Source: Jackrogersella multiformis (Eukaryota > Ascomycota > Sordariomycetes > Xylariales > Hypoxylaceae). From it: 64,000 nt of DNA. The stretch lies in assembly GCA_902806575.1 (NCBI GenBank), contig CADCXD010000010.1, forward strand, positions 992,001 through 1,056,000, written 5' to 3'. Shown piece after piece: positions 46,709-58,380 of the stretch. The first letter of the stretch is position 1, and every line of letters begins with the position of its first letter. The notes beneath the pieces were generated by a model. That model was given only the letters and a program-made list of their open reading frames with translations, was not told the DNA's origin and searched no databases. The translations under genes and the position numbers were made by a program.

Positions 46709-48229
46709 ATGGTCTATCGCTACCTTTCGAGCACGATGTCTTCGGCGAATGCGAATCAGGGAACTGGACTGGGGCTGTCCAGTTCTACTAGCCAACCTGA
46801 ACAAGTTGATAACGCTACAAGCGGGACTACCGTGCAAGCGGCCAACGGTGACTCAAACCAGGCAGCTGTCAATGAAAGCTCAAACTTGAAAAACAGCCAG
46901 CGGCCAATGCTTCGGCTTCGTTCTTCTCTAGACCAAAGCCCACTGTTTCTAAATCATTCCCTTGAACCTGCAATCAATTCTGCTTCTTCTTCTACCGCAA
47001 ATGTAACCGACCAACATTCTAACCGGTCCAGCACGAACATCTTTGCATCTGACTCCCCAAATATGGGCGCAAGCTTTTCCTCGCTTGGTACCTTGATAGG
47101 CAGCGACCATTCAACCCAGACAACTGCAAACTCGTCTGAATCGACCTCTCCTAATACAACGGCTTGTGCCCCTCACTCGTCTAAACTAGAGGCCAATGCA
47201 CATTCACCCGAACTACCAACTCCTACATCTTCTTCCACTTCATTAAATTCATCTCGCACTGAAACCTTTAGTGTGAATATTGAGTCATCATCTTCAGTTC
47301 ATTTCTCTGGTCATGGTATCACTCATAGCATGAGCATTCCTAACACGATGGCGGATGGAACCGTGAGAGCAGAAGGAGTTCGATTCTCTAATATGACAGC
47401 TGTGCAGCACCCCGACGGTACTACTTCTCAGCAACCCATCAACCATGCTTCTTCTGTAGCTCCCAACGATTTCTCTACTGAAGACAAGAATCAGCAACCG
47501 CAACCTGATACCGCAGCTGCAGCACCGCCTCCTTCCGGCCCTCCACCGAACCCTCCTACGACTCCGGCGGCAGCCGCGCCTCAACCTGAACCAGAACCTA
47601 ACAGAGGGTGCACTTTCTCTGCCGCTTCCGGCCAAGTACCTGCCGCATCTACAGGTCCTATGAACAACTACCCTCGAGTGGTATCTTACATAACTCCACC
47701 AGTCGGAGCCCGCGCCGCTTCCACCATGGCAAACCAGCCCTTCATCGTCCTGAACGGGTACGTACATGATAATCATATCTAACTTCCACAATGTAAGCCT
47801 TGCTAACCAGACTCAAGTGCGCCAGTGCCTGTTCAGAACACGACCTATGCAAGTGTGAACACGAACCAGCCATTCCTCTGGGTGAATCCGCCTCTAGTGG
47901 CGCCTTCTGTTCCTCCTCCTCAACCAGGAAACACTGGGTCATGGTGTAAGTCTTTCTTCCCTATCTGGCTATTGATAATGACATTTGTCTATTGTACGCA
48001 AATAACTAACAGAGAGACAGGCTACCCTAGCCAGTCACCCTTCTGGGCCGGTGCGTCAGCAAATCAGACGAACCCGCCTCCCCAGTTCTACATGCAGGAG
48101 CAGACATACATCGCGCAGCCTACATACGTTGCCACGCTCCCCGCCTCACAACAGGCCCCCCAGCAAGCACCTCAAGTCCAGTACTATGTCGATGGATCTA
48201 CGGGACCTTTTGTCTATTACAGAACGTAG
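46709..48229 (+). CDS. Hypothetical protein, Ser/Thr/Asn/Pro/Gln-rich
   Basis: Exons 46709-47757, 47818-47945 and 48021-48229. Both introns have good donors (GTACGT, GTAAGT) and branch sites (TGCTAAC, ACTAAC); phases agree, giving 461 residues. The second intron is a multiple of three (75 bp), so retention would insert a hydrophobic segment (FFPIWLLIMTFVYC) without breaking the frame. Composition is low-complexity throughout: an SSSTSQPEQ-type N-terminus, a Pro/Ala-rich middle, then PPPQFYMQEQTYIAQPTYV and a C-terminus ending STGPFVYYRT. No family recognised and no signal peptide. A second ATG at 46736 (MSSANANQ) may be the true start. Function unknown; such composition is common in RNA-binding or transcription-related proteins, which is a guess. 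Confidence 0.6.
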
Positions 48230-49015
48230 GCAAGGTTGTTATGGTATTGGTAATGACATGGATCATTATGACGGATAATACCTTGGGAAGAGGAATGGCG
48301 AAAATACGACTACGGCAATGGAAAATTAGGATTATACCCGAGAGAGAGGACGTAGCTCCTTAACAATTTGCACGATTGAGTTTGATGGTCGCCATCACAA
48401 AAATGAGCAGAAAAAGAGACAATATGGATCTTGCTATATGTTCTTTAAGACAATAACTGCCAGCTTTAGTATTACACGACGAACTACCCATGATCGTGTT
48501 TCTGGGGGAGTAAGATACCTGTCATACTGGCTTCTAATGCAAGTTTTCTTCTATCTAACTCCAATCTTCTCTACCTATCCTAGGTACTTGTAGAGATTTA
48601 TTAACTCGTGATGAGCCCTATATTCTAACTAGTACGAGTCGATATAAAATCACATCATGACTCGATATCCAATCTCCCTTAGCGCGCCAATCTAGGAATT
48701 ATAGAGTGCCCGAACAAGTAGATAAACTTTACACACCAAATTGCCTACATAATATGACCTCTTATTGAAGAAAAGTATAAACTTGTACTAACAGAACTCT
48801 CGTTAGTGTCATCACTATTGCCGGGAGAGGCTTCTGTCAAAGGTTTTAGCTGTGTCACGGAGTAAAAGGATTCAAGAAGAGACTAGCTAGTAGCAATATG
48901 CAATAATGATTAACGCTAAGAATTTCATCTGAAACTTGGAATTAACATATATACTAGGTAGGTATCTATGTACTAACTAGATAGATTAGAAGACGATCTG
49001 CTTAAATAGCCGTCT
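48230..49015. other. Intergenic between convergent genes
   Basis: AT-rich 3' flanks of the low-complexity gene and the secreted multi-module gene. A few CTAGGTA half-motifs near 48580 and 48955. Nothing coding recognised. Confidence 0.5.
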
Positions 49016-51447
49016 TCATATTCTCAACTCTGCTGCCGGTACGTTTTTCCATGACAAGTATGTCGGCAACACATGTGGAGGGTTTAATCCAGTTGGATTG
49101 CACGAGATCTCACGATCGTCGCGGTCAACGTAACAAGAGAAGTCGTAAAACCTGCTTCCTGAGCCTTTGAAGACGATTCTAGATTTTTTACTATTAGCCC
49201 CGAATACTTAAAATTCAGGGGTACTGCTTACGGGTTTTCTGGGTCTTTGTCATCGCAGAACCAAGTGTGATTTATTGCAAAGTATCCGGTGGCAAGATCT
49301 AGTTTCCATTTGCATTCGAGAGAGTTCCGCGCCCATATGTTGGATGTTTGTGCTCCGGTCTCATAGTTCTTGCAGTCATACCAACGTCCGGGGTCGCTAG
49401 TGGGTAGGAAGGGAGTAAGAGAAACATCTTCATAGCTCACACCTTGATAACCATCTAGAGCGACGAAGGTAATATCAAAACGGCCCTTCGTTTTGAATGT
49501 GTCTGCAAACGTGGGGCTTGTATAGAGTGAATCCGATATCCAATTCGCCCGCCACTGCGTTGCTAGGACGGAGGCAATGGTGCAACTGTAACCACTAGGG
49601 GGCAGCTCAAAGAATACACCTTGAGAAAGTTCCGTCTTTTCTGTGACATTCCCTTGTACTGTCAGAGGAAGTACTGTCTGATAACAAGTTTTGATAAACG
49701 TATTGACCCGGGTGTCGTTATTCCAGGAGCATTCTAAGCTTGTATCCACATCTCCGATTGCCTTGAATTTGGCCCTGTTGATCTTAGTTAGTATCATTCT
49801 AGCCACGCAATTAGTCTCGCTATACATACGGAAGTTTGCTATCGTAACCATTGCAATACCATCGCTGGTCTATAGAGAACATCTCTGTAAGAGGGTTAAG
49901 CTTGATTAATGAGATGATTCGATAATCACTGAAGGGTGAGTTCTCTAAGGCACATCCCCACCATCTCTCGTTGCCATATCTCCCGTCACGGTTGAGCTCC
50001 TCACCATCTCCTGTACAGGTGAGGTTGAACCCAGTCGCGGGATTGTAGAAAGCGACGGTCAAGTTGCCTGAGTTGTATCCGTTTCCCCATTTCTCATTCC
50101 ATACCCACGAAGTAATTACCCACGATGGCGTTTCGGAAGCCTCGAGACAGCCTGGGTGGTTAACTCCTTCCGGAGCGACATTTGGAGTCAGTTCGATGGG
50201 CTCAGTTAGCGACCCTTTGATGAAGGTCAAGTTAGCTGAATCAGCATTGATGGACGCGCTACCAACAGCGCGGAATATTACGCTAGAAGTTTGGAATATT
50301 AGTAAAACAATATCTATTGGGGGAGATATAGCATACTTTTTTGGATATTGATCTCCTCCTTTACACGTCCATGTCTGGCTGACTGATAGTTCTCCAGTCT
50401 CTTCAATAAACCGTACATTTGTCGAGTTATCGCAATTGTACCATTCACCCTCTCGAACTGTACACACCACCGACTGGTTGCTAGCATGGTTATTCAGGCG
50501 AAAGCTCACAGGGCTTCCGTCGTCGGCTCTCCTGTAAGAAAAGTCTTTGACATCCCAGTTCGGGTAACTAAATGAAGGTCCTATGCAAGGAGTTGGATTC
50601 CATGGAGTACCTGGAGCCGCCTTGTTCGAAGGTGGAATTATATCCAAATCGTCAGAATTCCATATTGGAGTAACATAATTGCCGCTGAATGGAGATAGCG
50701 CGTCGTCTACAACAGAACATATGATCTGATTGAAATCATTGACACATTGTAGTAGTTCAGTAAGGTGGATCTTTGCCGATGAAAAATAGGGGTGACTAAA
50801 TTAAGAGGGAGTATGGTTATTCATTAGCTCTATAATATCCAATCCATTACTAAAAATTAAAATTGATATTAAACTTACGGGTGAGTCTTGTTTTCAACGT
50901 CACATATCCACGCCTGATTGACTTCGAGTTCACTGGTTGATGCTGTGTACTTAAATATGGTCTTTGGGCTTGCTACAGAATCGTCACCATTGCATTCATT
51001 CCATACCGGATTAATTGGATCCTGCAAATACGGCGTAGTACATGATGTAGATCCGTTATTTACAACGTCGTACAATTGGAAGTGTGTCATGCTCGTGTCT
51101 CTGGCTTCTATGATTGTTCTGTTGAACTGGAAACCAGAAATCCGATACTCAGGCTTCTTAAAGTCTCCTGTACATGGACTAGAAGCTACGAAAGAGGTGT
51201 TCACATCGTGTTGTGTTCGTGACGAGCTTGTCGTATGCGTCAGCCCAGCGAATGACCCGGATTTCGCGTTTGTCCAACGATCAAACTTTGTATTATCTCT
51301 CCTAACGAAATTTTAGTTATTTGTAAGGCAGAATTGGCTTTGATTAAGGGTTCTAGCATACGACCGAATATTTAGTTCCCCATGATCACCACTTGTTGGC
51401 ATGACCAGATGGAGAGCAACGACACCAAGAAGGAAGATAAAATTCAT
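49016..51447 (-). CDS. Secreted protein with repeated Trp/Cys modules
   Basis: Five exons: 51447-51362, 51301-50879, 50795-49830, 49774-49232 and 49178-49016; every junction keeps phase, giving 726 residues. The N-terminus is a signal peptide (MNFIFLLGVVALHLVMPTSG). Four related modules of about 100-150 residues follow. Each ends in a conserved block: a W-x-x-C or WYxC turn, about 20-30 residues, then a hydrophobic strand and a [QH]xWxC motif (NQAWIC, SQTWTC, DQRWYC, NHTWFC). The last module is followed by a short tail (FKGSGSRFYDFSCYVDRDD onward) from the final exon. Many N-glycosylation sequons are present. I recognise the pattern as a fungal secreted type without a named function; beta-sandwich domains are likely. 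Extracellular adhesion or ligand binding is inference. Confidence 0.72.
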
Positions 51448-52923
51448 GACTTATGTATTTAACCAACTGATAAATTCCGTAGTGCAGCATAGGTAGACGG
51501 GTTGAGTGGTTCGTAATTACTCACTACACTATCATTGCAGCTAATAGTTTTTACTTAGAAAGCTGAGGAGATATAATATTATATATTTTCTAATTACACA
51601 AGTGGATAAATATCTGGAGTAATTATAAGGATTTATATTAACTCTGCAGTTGTAAATAGCCGACATGCGGGAGAGTAGCATTAGGGCACAGAGACATCGT
51701 TTATACTTGCGTATATCAATCGAGCTTATATTAACAGGCTGAATTGATGAGTGATCCCATGAAACCCGGCACTTTAACCCTACATCTACATTTCTAGGTA
51801 GCCTACTTTAAAAACAGATAGATCTAAAGTATTGAAAATAGCTATGTTGGGTTGTTATAGTATTACCAACGAAGACGCTTAGCAAAAACCATAACTACCA
51901 CTTAACTATAATAAATTTAACTATGTATAGAAATATTAGTTACAACATTAATTATATTCCTTAAAATTGAAACCTAATACCCCCGTAAAGCTTTCAATCA
52001 AAAGCTATCAGCTCCAGTGTCATGGGATAATGTTGGAGAACAGCAAGGGGGTTTCCAGGGGGCCCCCTTTTAGGGGTCAGGACTATAAAATGGAGGCTTC
52101 GCCTCCTTTATCTACACTTGAAAGGGCTTGAGGGTCTACTGATCACTGTACAATAGCCAAATTGAGCACGTCCTACAGAAGATAATACTTAGGTTATCGA
52201 GTTGGGAATGACTAAGCATCCTATTGCTGAATTTCTAGGTTAGTATTAATCGTTGAAATATGGAGTGAACAGTATCTCGGGGAGCTCACGTCTCTCAAGA
52301 AGGGTATCCTCGAGCATAAGTACCACGGAATGATTGCATTAGCGGGAGACTTGGTTCGCAAACTAGGTGGACAACCGTCTCGTGTTTTCTTGTGCTTCAT
52401 TCGGGTGCAAAGGTAGCATTATATGTCACACAAAACATTTCCTTTGGTAGGAACATAGCAATGGAATCGACGGGAACTCTTTGCAACCCAGCTATCTACA
52501 AGAGATGATAATTGCTCGTCATAATGCGAAGCCAATTCAAGCTATACTCGACAGAATGTTTAGGTTAATACGTACCTAGGTAGGTAATGAATAAATTAAA
52601 TGGATTATAAAGGAAAATATGAATCGATAACGATACTTCAGGCTTAGTACATGCTATCTACCTCATACAGCTGCGGTGACCAAGTTATTACAATTTATTT
52701 GCATGCAGAACACTACATAATTCGCAATTTATACATACCCACCTAGGAGATAAGCACACAAGAGTACACACAATTTCAAGTTGATACAGTTCATGACTGG
52801 AGAGAATTGAAAATTCGCATTAATTTGCGAACCGTGTGAGAGAGGAGTTGCTGTGTATGTACAATAATGACTGCTGGCAGAATGGGATCTATCGAAGGAT
52901 AATTTAAGCCAGAAAGTTCCTAA
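51448..52923. other. Intergenic AT-rich stretch with a GC-cluster hairpin segment
   Basis: Upstream region of the secreted-protein gene. Very AT-rich to about 52000, then a sharply different segment at 52040-52115 with GC palindromes, then ordinary sequence with ACCTAGGTAGGT near 52575. No coding sequence recognised. Confidence 0.5.
52045..52112. other. GC-cluster hairpins in AT-rich DNA, possible mitochondrial-derived segment
   Basis: The segment holds the palindrome GGGGGCCCCC, then CCCTTTTAGGGG, then GGAGGCTTCGCCTCC (6-bp stem, 3-base loop), all within AT-rich sequence. Such GC clusters with short perfect hairpins are typical of fungal mitochondrial intergenic DNA. A nuclear copy of mitochondrial DNA is possible; no mitochondrial gene was recognised to prove it. 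Confidence 0.3.
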
Positions 52924-54103
52924 TCAATGTGATGATGGATAGGTAAACTCCTGACCCACGAGCTTCTCACTCAACTTCCACAATCTTTCTGCCTCGACGG
53001 GACTAGTAGCCCAGGGCTTCACTGTGTGAACCCAAGGATCTGCAATCTGACAATCCTGTAGATAGGCGCCGTTATGATCTAAAATAAGATTAGCAGATTA
53101 ATTCTAGTTGCACAGAATAATGGCCATATAATTCCCGCCTAAACTTACCTTTGAGACTTGTACTAAACGCCGCGTAAACGTGAGTTGCGGCTCCTGCCTG
53201 GGCAGATTTGAATACGAATTCGGACCAAGCCTCCTCATTCCCCATTATTTTATCTGCAGCTCCTGTATATACCGTTAGCGTATGTGCACGTTCTTTCTAT
53301 CTTGGTGGTATATCGTACGGAGGCTATCACGCTCGACAGTCCAATCGACGTGTGTACCAAGGTTTGTCATGATAACACCAGGATGTAGACTGTACGCGAG
53401 CACCCGAGGTCCTAGTTTTTCCGCAATAGAAAGGGCCATAAGCATACTAGCGGTTTTAGATTGGCCATAAGCTCGCCACCTATTATAAGTCTCCCCATTC
53501 TAGGTGGCGTTAGCAAATGGCTCATATCTGCATATATCTATATGGATATAAAGGGCAACAAACTCTGAAGTTGTAATCGTACCAGCGTATCGGATTCCAG
53601 CGATGGCCGTCGCTGCTGACGTTGACGATTCGTGGAGCTTTGGATGCCAATATCTTGTTCATGATCAAGTTTGTGAAGAGGAAATGCCCGAGATGATTGG
53701 TAGCGAATTGGCTCTCAAAACCATCTGGGCTCAAAGCATAATCCACTGCCATAATGGCAGCGTTATTGACAACGACATCCACACGCGGGACGTCCGACCA
53801 GCTGTTCACAGTCGCTGCAGCTTTGCGAACAGCAGCAAGAGAGCCCAGGTCAAGTTGAAGAAGACGAACCTTCACATTAGGATGAGCAGCAGAAATAGAA
53901 TCTGCCGTTTGCTGGATTTTCTCGAGCTTGCGACCAGCCAATATCAACAACGAGGGCTCAGCTTTAGCAACACTTTCCACAAATGTAGCTCCAATGCTGG
54001 TGGGTGAGACTCCAGTGGTCAGAATTACCTTGCCTTTAATTTCGGCTGTGAAATCTTTGACGAGTTCATCAGCAGTGGTCGTGTCATTATAAGTAGATGC
54101 CAT
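52924..54103 (-). CDS. Short-chain dehydrogenase/reductase (retinol-dehydrogenase-like)
   Basis: Exons 54103-53564, 53499-53319, 53262-53149 and 53078-52924; all phases agree, 329 residues. Rossmann start KGKVILTTGVSPTSIGATFVES stands where TGxxxGIG is usual: the glycine motif reads TGVSPTSIG, as in a common fungal subgroup. Other signatures: LDLGSLAAVRKAA, the NNAA motif as VVVNNAAIM, catalytic Ser in VNVSSDGHRW, and the active-site YxxxK as YGQSK. The C-terminal part (SLHPGVIMTNLG; AYLQDCQIADP; VEAERLWKLSEKLV) matches the WW-domain-oxidoreductase/retinol-dehydrogenase-like SDRs of fungi. It would use NAD(P)H on an unknown carbonyl or alcohol. Its neighbour 1.8 kb away on the other strand is a DHA2 transporter. 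Confidence 0.88.
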
Positions 54104-55870
54104 TTCGAATGTAAGGTTAGTTCGGTTGTCGTCTGTCTACCTATCTATTTTCCAAATTTCTTGAGGTAAATGAATATCTGGAGTCATCTATATAGAAGAA
54201 ATAACGCTACGACCAGGTTTAGCTTACCTATCTTTTTCCAGAGTTACGATTTTATCTGACAAATCTTGATACCATAAATAGAGACTTGAATCACGCCTTA
54301 CTAAGTAGTCTAGTCCAGCTACCCCGGCCCGTATGTCCTCGCGGATCGTCGACTCCACATATTCGGCCCCGGTATAAATTATCGGCTTATGTAATCGACC
54401 CGGGGGAAGTTACCGGTCTCTTAAATGTAAATATAAATAGATTTGTATTACGAGACATTCGATATAATAGTTCCTACTTGTCTTCCTTGCCCAAAACAAA
54501 GCTCAAACTACCTAGACTGCGAAATTTGCAGTTGTTTTACACCTTTAGGTACGTTTTAAGGGGGGTGAGAGGGGAGAGCGGCGGACGTTAATATACCAAT
54601 ATACTTTGCATACTTAGGTAGGTAACTTGGAGTAAGATCGTTGCCGATGATATTACTATAGCATTATGATGTTAACAGTGCTTATCTAAGTAGATACATA
54701 TTATCGATCACGTTTACTAGCTAACCATAGTCGTGTTATTGTCCTCTTTAGGTACTACCTAGGTGCATATATCGATCTCAGTTCTACCTTCTCCGGCGTC
54801 CAGATAGTTGTTACTCGAAGCGCCAACTGGACTGAATGTTTTTCATTTTCAGGAGAAAAATATGGGGTAGCTGATGAGATAGGTTTCCGCAACCCTACCT
54901 AAAGTGTAGGCGGACACTTCTAGAGGATACACAGCATCTTTTTCAGCATCATAGATCATCGCTCTTTGTAGCCGGCAGCCAAATCAGGATAATATTTTTC
55001 AGCTAAGGAAAAGGATTGTCTAACAAGGAGGCATTAGTGGAAGACTTGAGTGACAAGGAGTCCAAAAAGGAGAATTCGGGATATTATCTGCGTGTCGGTG
55101 ACTGTAATTGATATTGGTGTAATGCATTTTGGAAGTATCCATTAGGTAGGACTTGGATAGTACCACCACTTAGGGGATTACAAAGTTGTGATTATCAAAT
55201 ATTACTCCGTTTGTCTAACATCGTCGAATCACCCTTATTTTACACATGAGGCTTCGTTACATGTTTCCCCTCTTACATGTTTCCCCTGATCTGATGTGCC
55301 GAAGACCTATGAGATAAGAGATGACGCTGACTATTATTTATCTAAGTCTTTTTCGAATGTATTTTCTTTTCCTTTCATTCTCATTCCAATTTTCTTGTTT
55401 CAGTGCCAAGGTCAATTGCTCATTCAATTCCGAAGCCTCTCGGACGGTGCAAATACCTATTACCATCTTCCGGATGCCTCTTCTACCGGTAAGTACAGGA
55501 TATATCTTGCAATAACCTTAAAATACGTATTATTGAGGGACAACTCGGTACCTACATAGGTAATCAATCCTGCCTATAAGACTTCCAAGGTGTCCTACCT
55601 TAGGTACCTACCTTGGTACCTAAGTAAGTACCATGATTTCGAACCACAACGCCGCGCGATTTCCAAGGTTGTCAACGGGCTTTAATCGACATTTCAACTG
55701 AATAAATTCAAGTCACTAACATTCCGCCTCCCTCCCATCAACAGTCAGGTGCAGCTGGTATTACTGCCGACACTAATCAACACCATCCTTCTTCCATGAC
55801 GAACACCTGTAGGTTAACCTAAGTTAGTCATATTGCAGATAAGAGAACGAAACTAAAGAAAAACCCTAAT
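54104..55870. other. Intergenic: divergent promoters of the SDR and DHA2 transporter genes
   Basis: About 1.77 kb. ACCTAGGT-type motifs near 54603, 54752 and 55595; a TTTCCAAGGTTGTC copy near 55662. Frames at 54286-54591 and 55296-55559 have no recognisable features. A shared bidirectional control region is possible. Confidence 0.5.
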
Positions 55871-57919
55871 ATGCCTGAGAACACGCCTTATTCCCGCGCG
55901 CATCGAGGTGATGATGCGCAGCCCCATCCTAGGGAAACCTTACCGGCTTGGAAATGGAAAGTAGTGCTTGTTGCAAACTGCTTCCTAACCATCATGCATG
56001 GTAGGCATTTATATTATTGCTACGCACAGACATCGACAGACACTGACTTCACACCCAACTAGGATACGATGTTAGCAATGTTGCTAATATCCAGGCTTCT
56101 ATCTACAAGGCCTTCGGCCATATAGAAATTCTGCCCTGGGTCGCACTCGGGTACTCTGTCTGCAATATCGCCTTGATTCCCTTGGGCCGCAAGCTCTTCA
56201 AGCTAGGAGACTTCAAGATGCTGTATATTGTGCCTATGTTGTTCCTCATTGCAGGCTCAGCCCTTTCTGGTGCTGCCCCTAATATCGAGTGTGTCATCGC
56301 TGGTCGTGCTGTGATGGCCCTAGGCTCAAGCATCATCTTACAAGGGTACGCTCTAGTTTTCTCCCGACTAAGATTGGCAACTTGCTGACAATTTTTGCAG
56401 GATCCTGAGCTTCAATATCATCTTCACTTACCCGTATGAGCTTGGTCTTGTGCAGGGTTCCATTGGCGCCTGTTTCGCCATCGGTCTGGTTCTGGGTCCG
56501 ATTATAGGTTTGTCTAATACTTCCGTTCCTTGGGGATTGAAATCTTTTTTTAAGCGTGCCAGTTCTGATACGCATTCTAGGCGGCGCGTTTGCCGACAAT
56601 GAGCACACTACATGGCGATGGGTGAGTACACTGAACATCTTTATTCGTCATTTATCAAACGAATAAATAAGGATAATACCTAACGCTGCTAGGCATTCTA
56701 CTTGGTCATCCCCCTCTGCATCATCAGTCTAATACTCCAAGCACTCTTCTGTCCTCGATACCGTATGCCAACCGACAAGTCAGTATGGGTTAACATCAAG
56801 GAGTTCGACTGGATGGGCAATCTTTTGCATATAGGAGTGTGTCTCCTCTTCCCGATCAGCTGCACATCCCTTGGATCGACAGGGGCGTGGGGCGCTAGCT
56901 TCGCCATCACCGCCTGGAGTGTTTTTACGTTTGTCGTGCTCGCCTATGTGATACAACAAGCATACAGCATCGGCACGACGCCCGAGAACCGTATATTATC
57001 TCCCTGCTCGCTCCTCAACATCCGGACCGTGTTACTTACCTGGATTTGTACGATATGCGCCGCCGCTTCCTACGGCGCCACACTGTACTATGTACCCATC
57101 TACTTCGCCTTCAACCGTGGCCTTGGTCCGCTCGCTGCGGCGACCCGACTGCTGCCTTTCATCAGTGTCTTCATTTTCACCATCATCCTGTGCGGGGGTC
57201 TGCTCCCTGCCACCCGCACGTACAAGCCCTTCTTCCTCGTCGGTTCTGCCCTTCTGCTGATTGGTGGCGGTTTATTCCAAACCCTCAGCATCGAAACGTC
57301 GGAGTCAGCCATCATGGGGTTTGAGACCATTGTTGCCGCCGGAATGGGCATCCTTTGGCAGTTATCAGTACCAGTGTGTACGACCTTCCTGCCAGACACA
57401 GAAGACCGCCTAGATCTGACCCTGCTCACCAACATGGCGCAGCTGGGCGGCATCGCAGCGTCGCTATCCATCGCCGGGATGGTGTATCAGAGCGTGGGGT
57501 TTCAGTCGCTGAAAGAGTCCTTGGGAAACGGCAACGCGGAATTCTCGTTCTCCGACGACGACATACGTGAGCTTCTCGCAGGCGTCGACTCACCGATATT
57601 AGCAAACAGCGATCCGAAAGTAGTACTATTAGTTATGAGTGCCATCACTGACGCTATCAGGAGCTGTTTCATCATCTTACTCGCTGCTGGCGGCCTTTCA
57701 CTCCTTGCCGCGGTTAGCATGAAGTGGGAGGCCCTAGAGTTCAAGCAGCCGGCCAGACAACAGATACCGGAGGATTTAGGACATGATGAGCATGGTCATC
57801 TGGGAAATGGTGGCGAGTTTCAACTCAATGACCTGTCGATACAAGCCCAGGCCACATCTGGCGAATCAGTTCCACACAATACTGTCAGGCACATACTCAC
57901 GACTAAGGATAAGCGATGA
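55871..57919 (+). CDS. MFS transporter, DHA2-like (14-TM multidrug type)
   Basis: Five exons: 55871-56000, 56063-56345, 56401-56507, 56581-56621 and 56693-57919; phases agree, 595 residues. A short hydrophilic N-terminus precedes WKWKVVLVANCFLTIMHGYDVSNVANIQ. Motif-A-like IPLGRKLFKLGDFKML and the antiporter motif AIGLVLGPIIGGAFAD are in place, followed by TTWRWAFYLVIPLCIISL, the typical DHA2 sequence. The second half shows CAAASYGATLYYVPIYF and MAQLGGIAASLSIAGMVYQS. The loop of about 55 residues with FSFSDDDIRELLAG before the last span is usual in fungal toxin and drug exporters of this group. The start codon follows a long AT-rich leader. The substrate is unknown. Confidence 0.87.
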
Positions 57920-58380
57920 TCGATTATGCAATCGGTGGATCGGTTTATAAGCCAGTGTTGAAGCTTTAATAGGTAATGATGGTCTATTTCATACCCTTAT
58001 GTTTTGTTTTTCGGCATACACGAAGGACATGAGATAGATAACTTTCAGCTTCCATGTCAGTTTTGAACCACGAAGAGCCGTATACTATATTCTGGCGTCG
58101 ACTCCGAATTAATGGAAATAGGCTTGTACTGAGCTGGTAAATAAACCCTAAATCGATTCCAGTTCCTAACTTTAGGTTTCCATACAAAATTTTCTATCTA
58201 CTCGAATAGCTCACGGGCTCTCTTAAACGCTGAATAGGGGCGGTGAGCTGACTAATCTCAGTAGTAGTACACGATCGCGAATAAAATAATAGCAGGTAAT
58301 ATACTCGGTAATTATATTCAAATCTAACGCTACCAAAGTTTTAAATTAATTAAGCCATACAAGAAATTATACCAAGTTGC
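57920..58380. other. Intergenic between convergent genes
   Basis: AT-rich 3' flanks of the DHA2 transporter and lectin genes. No features recognised. Confidence 0.5.
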
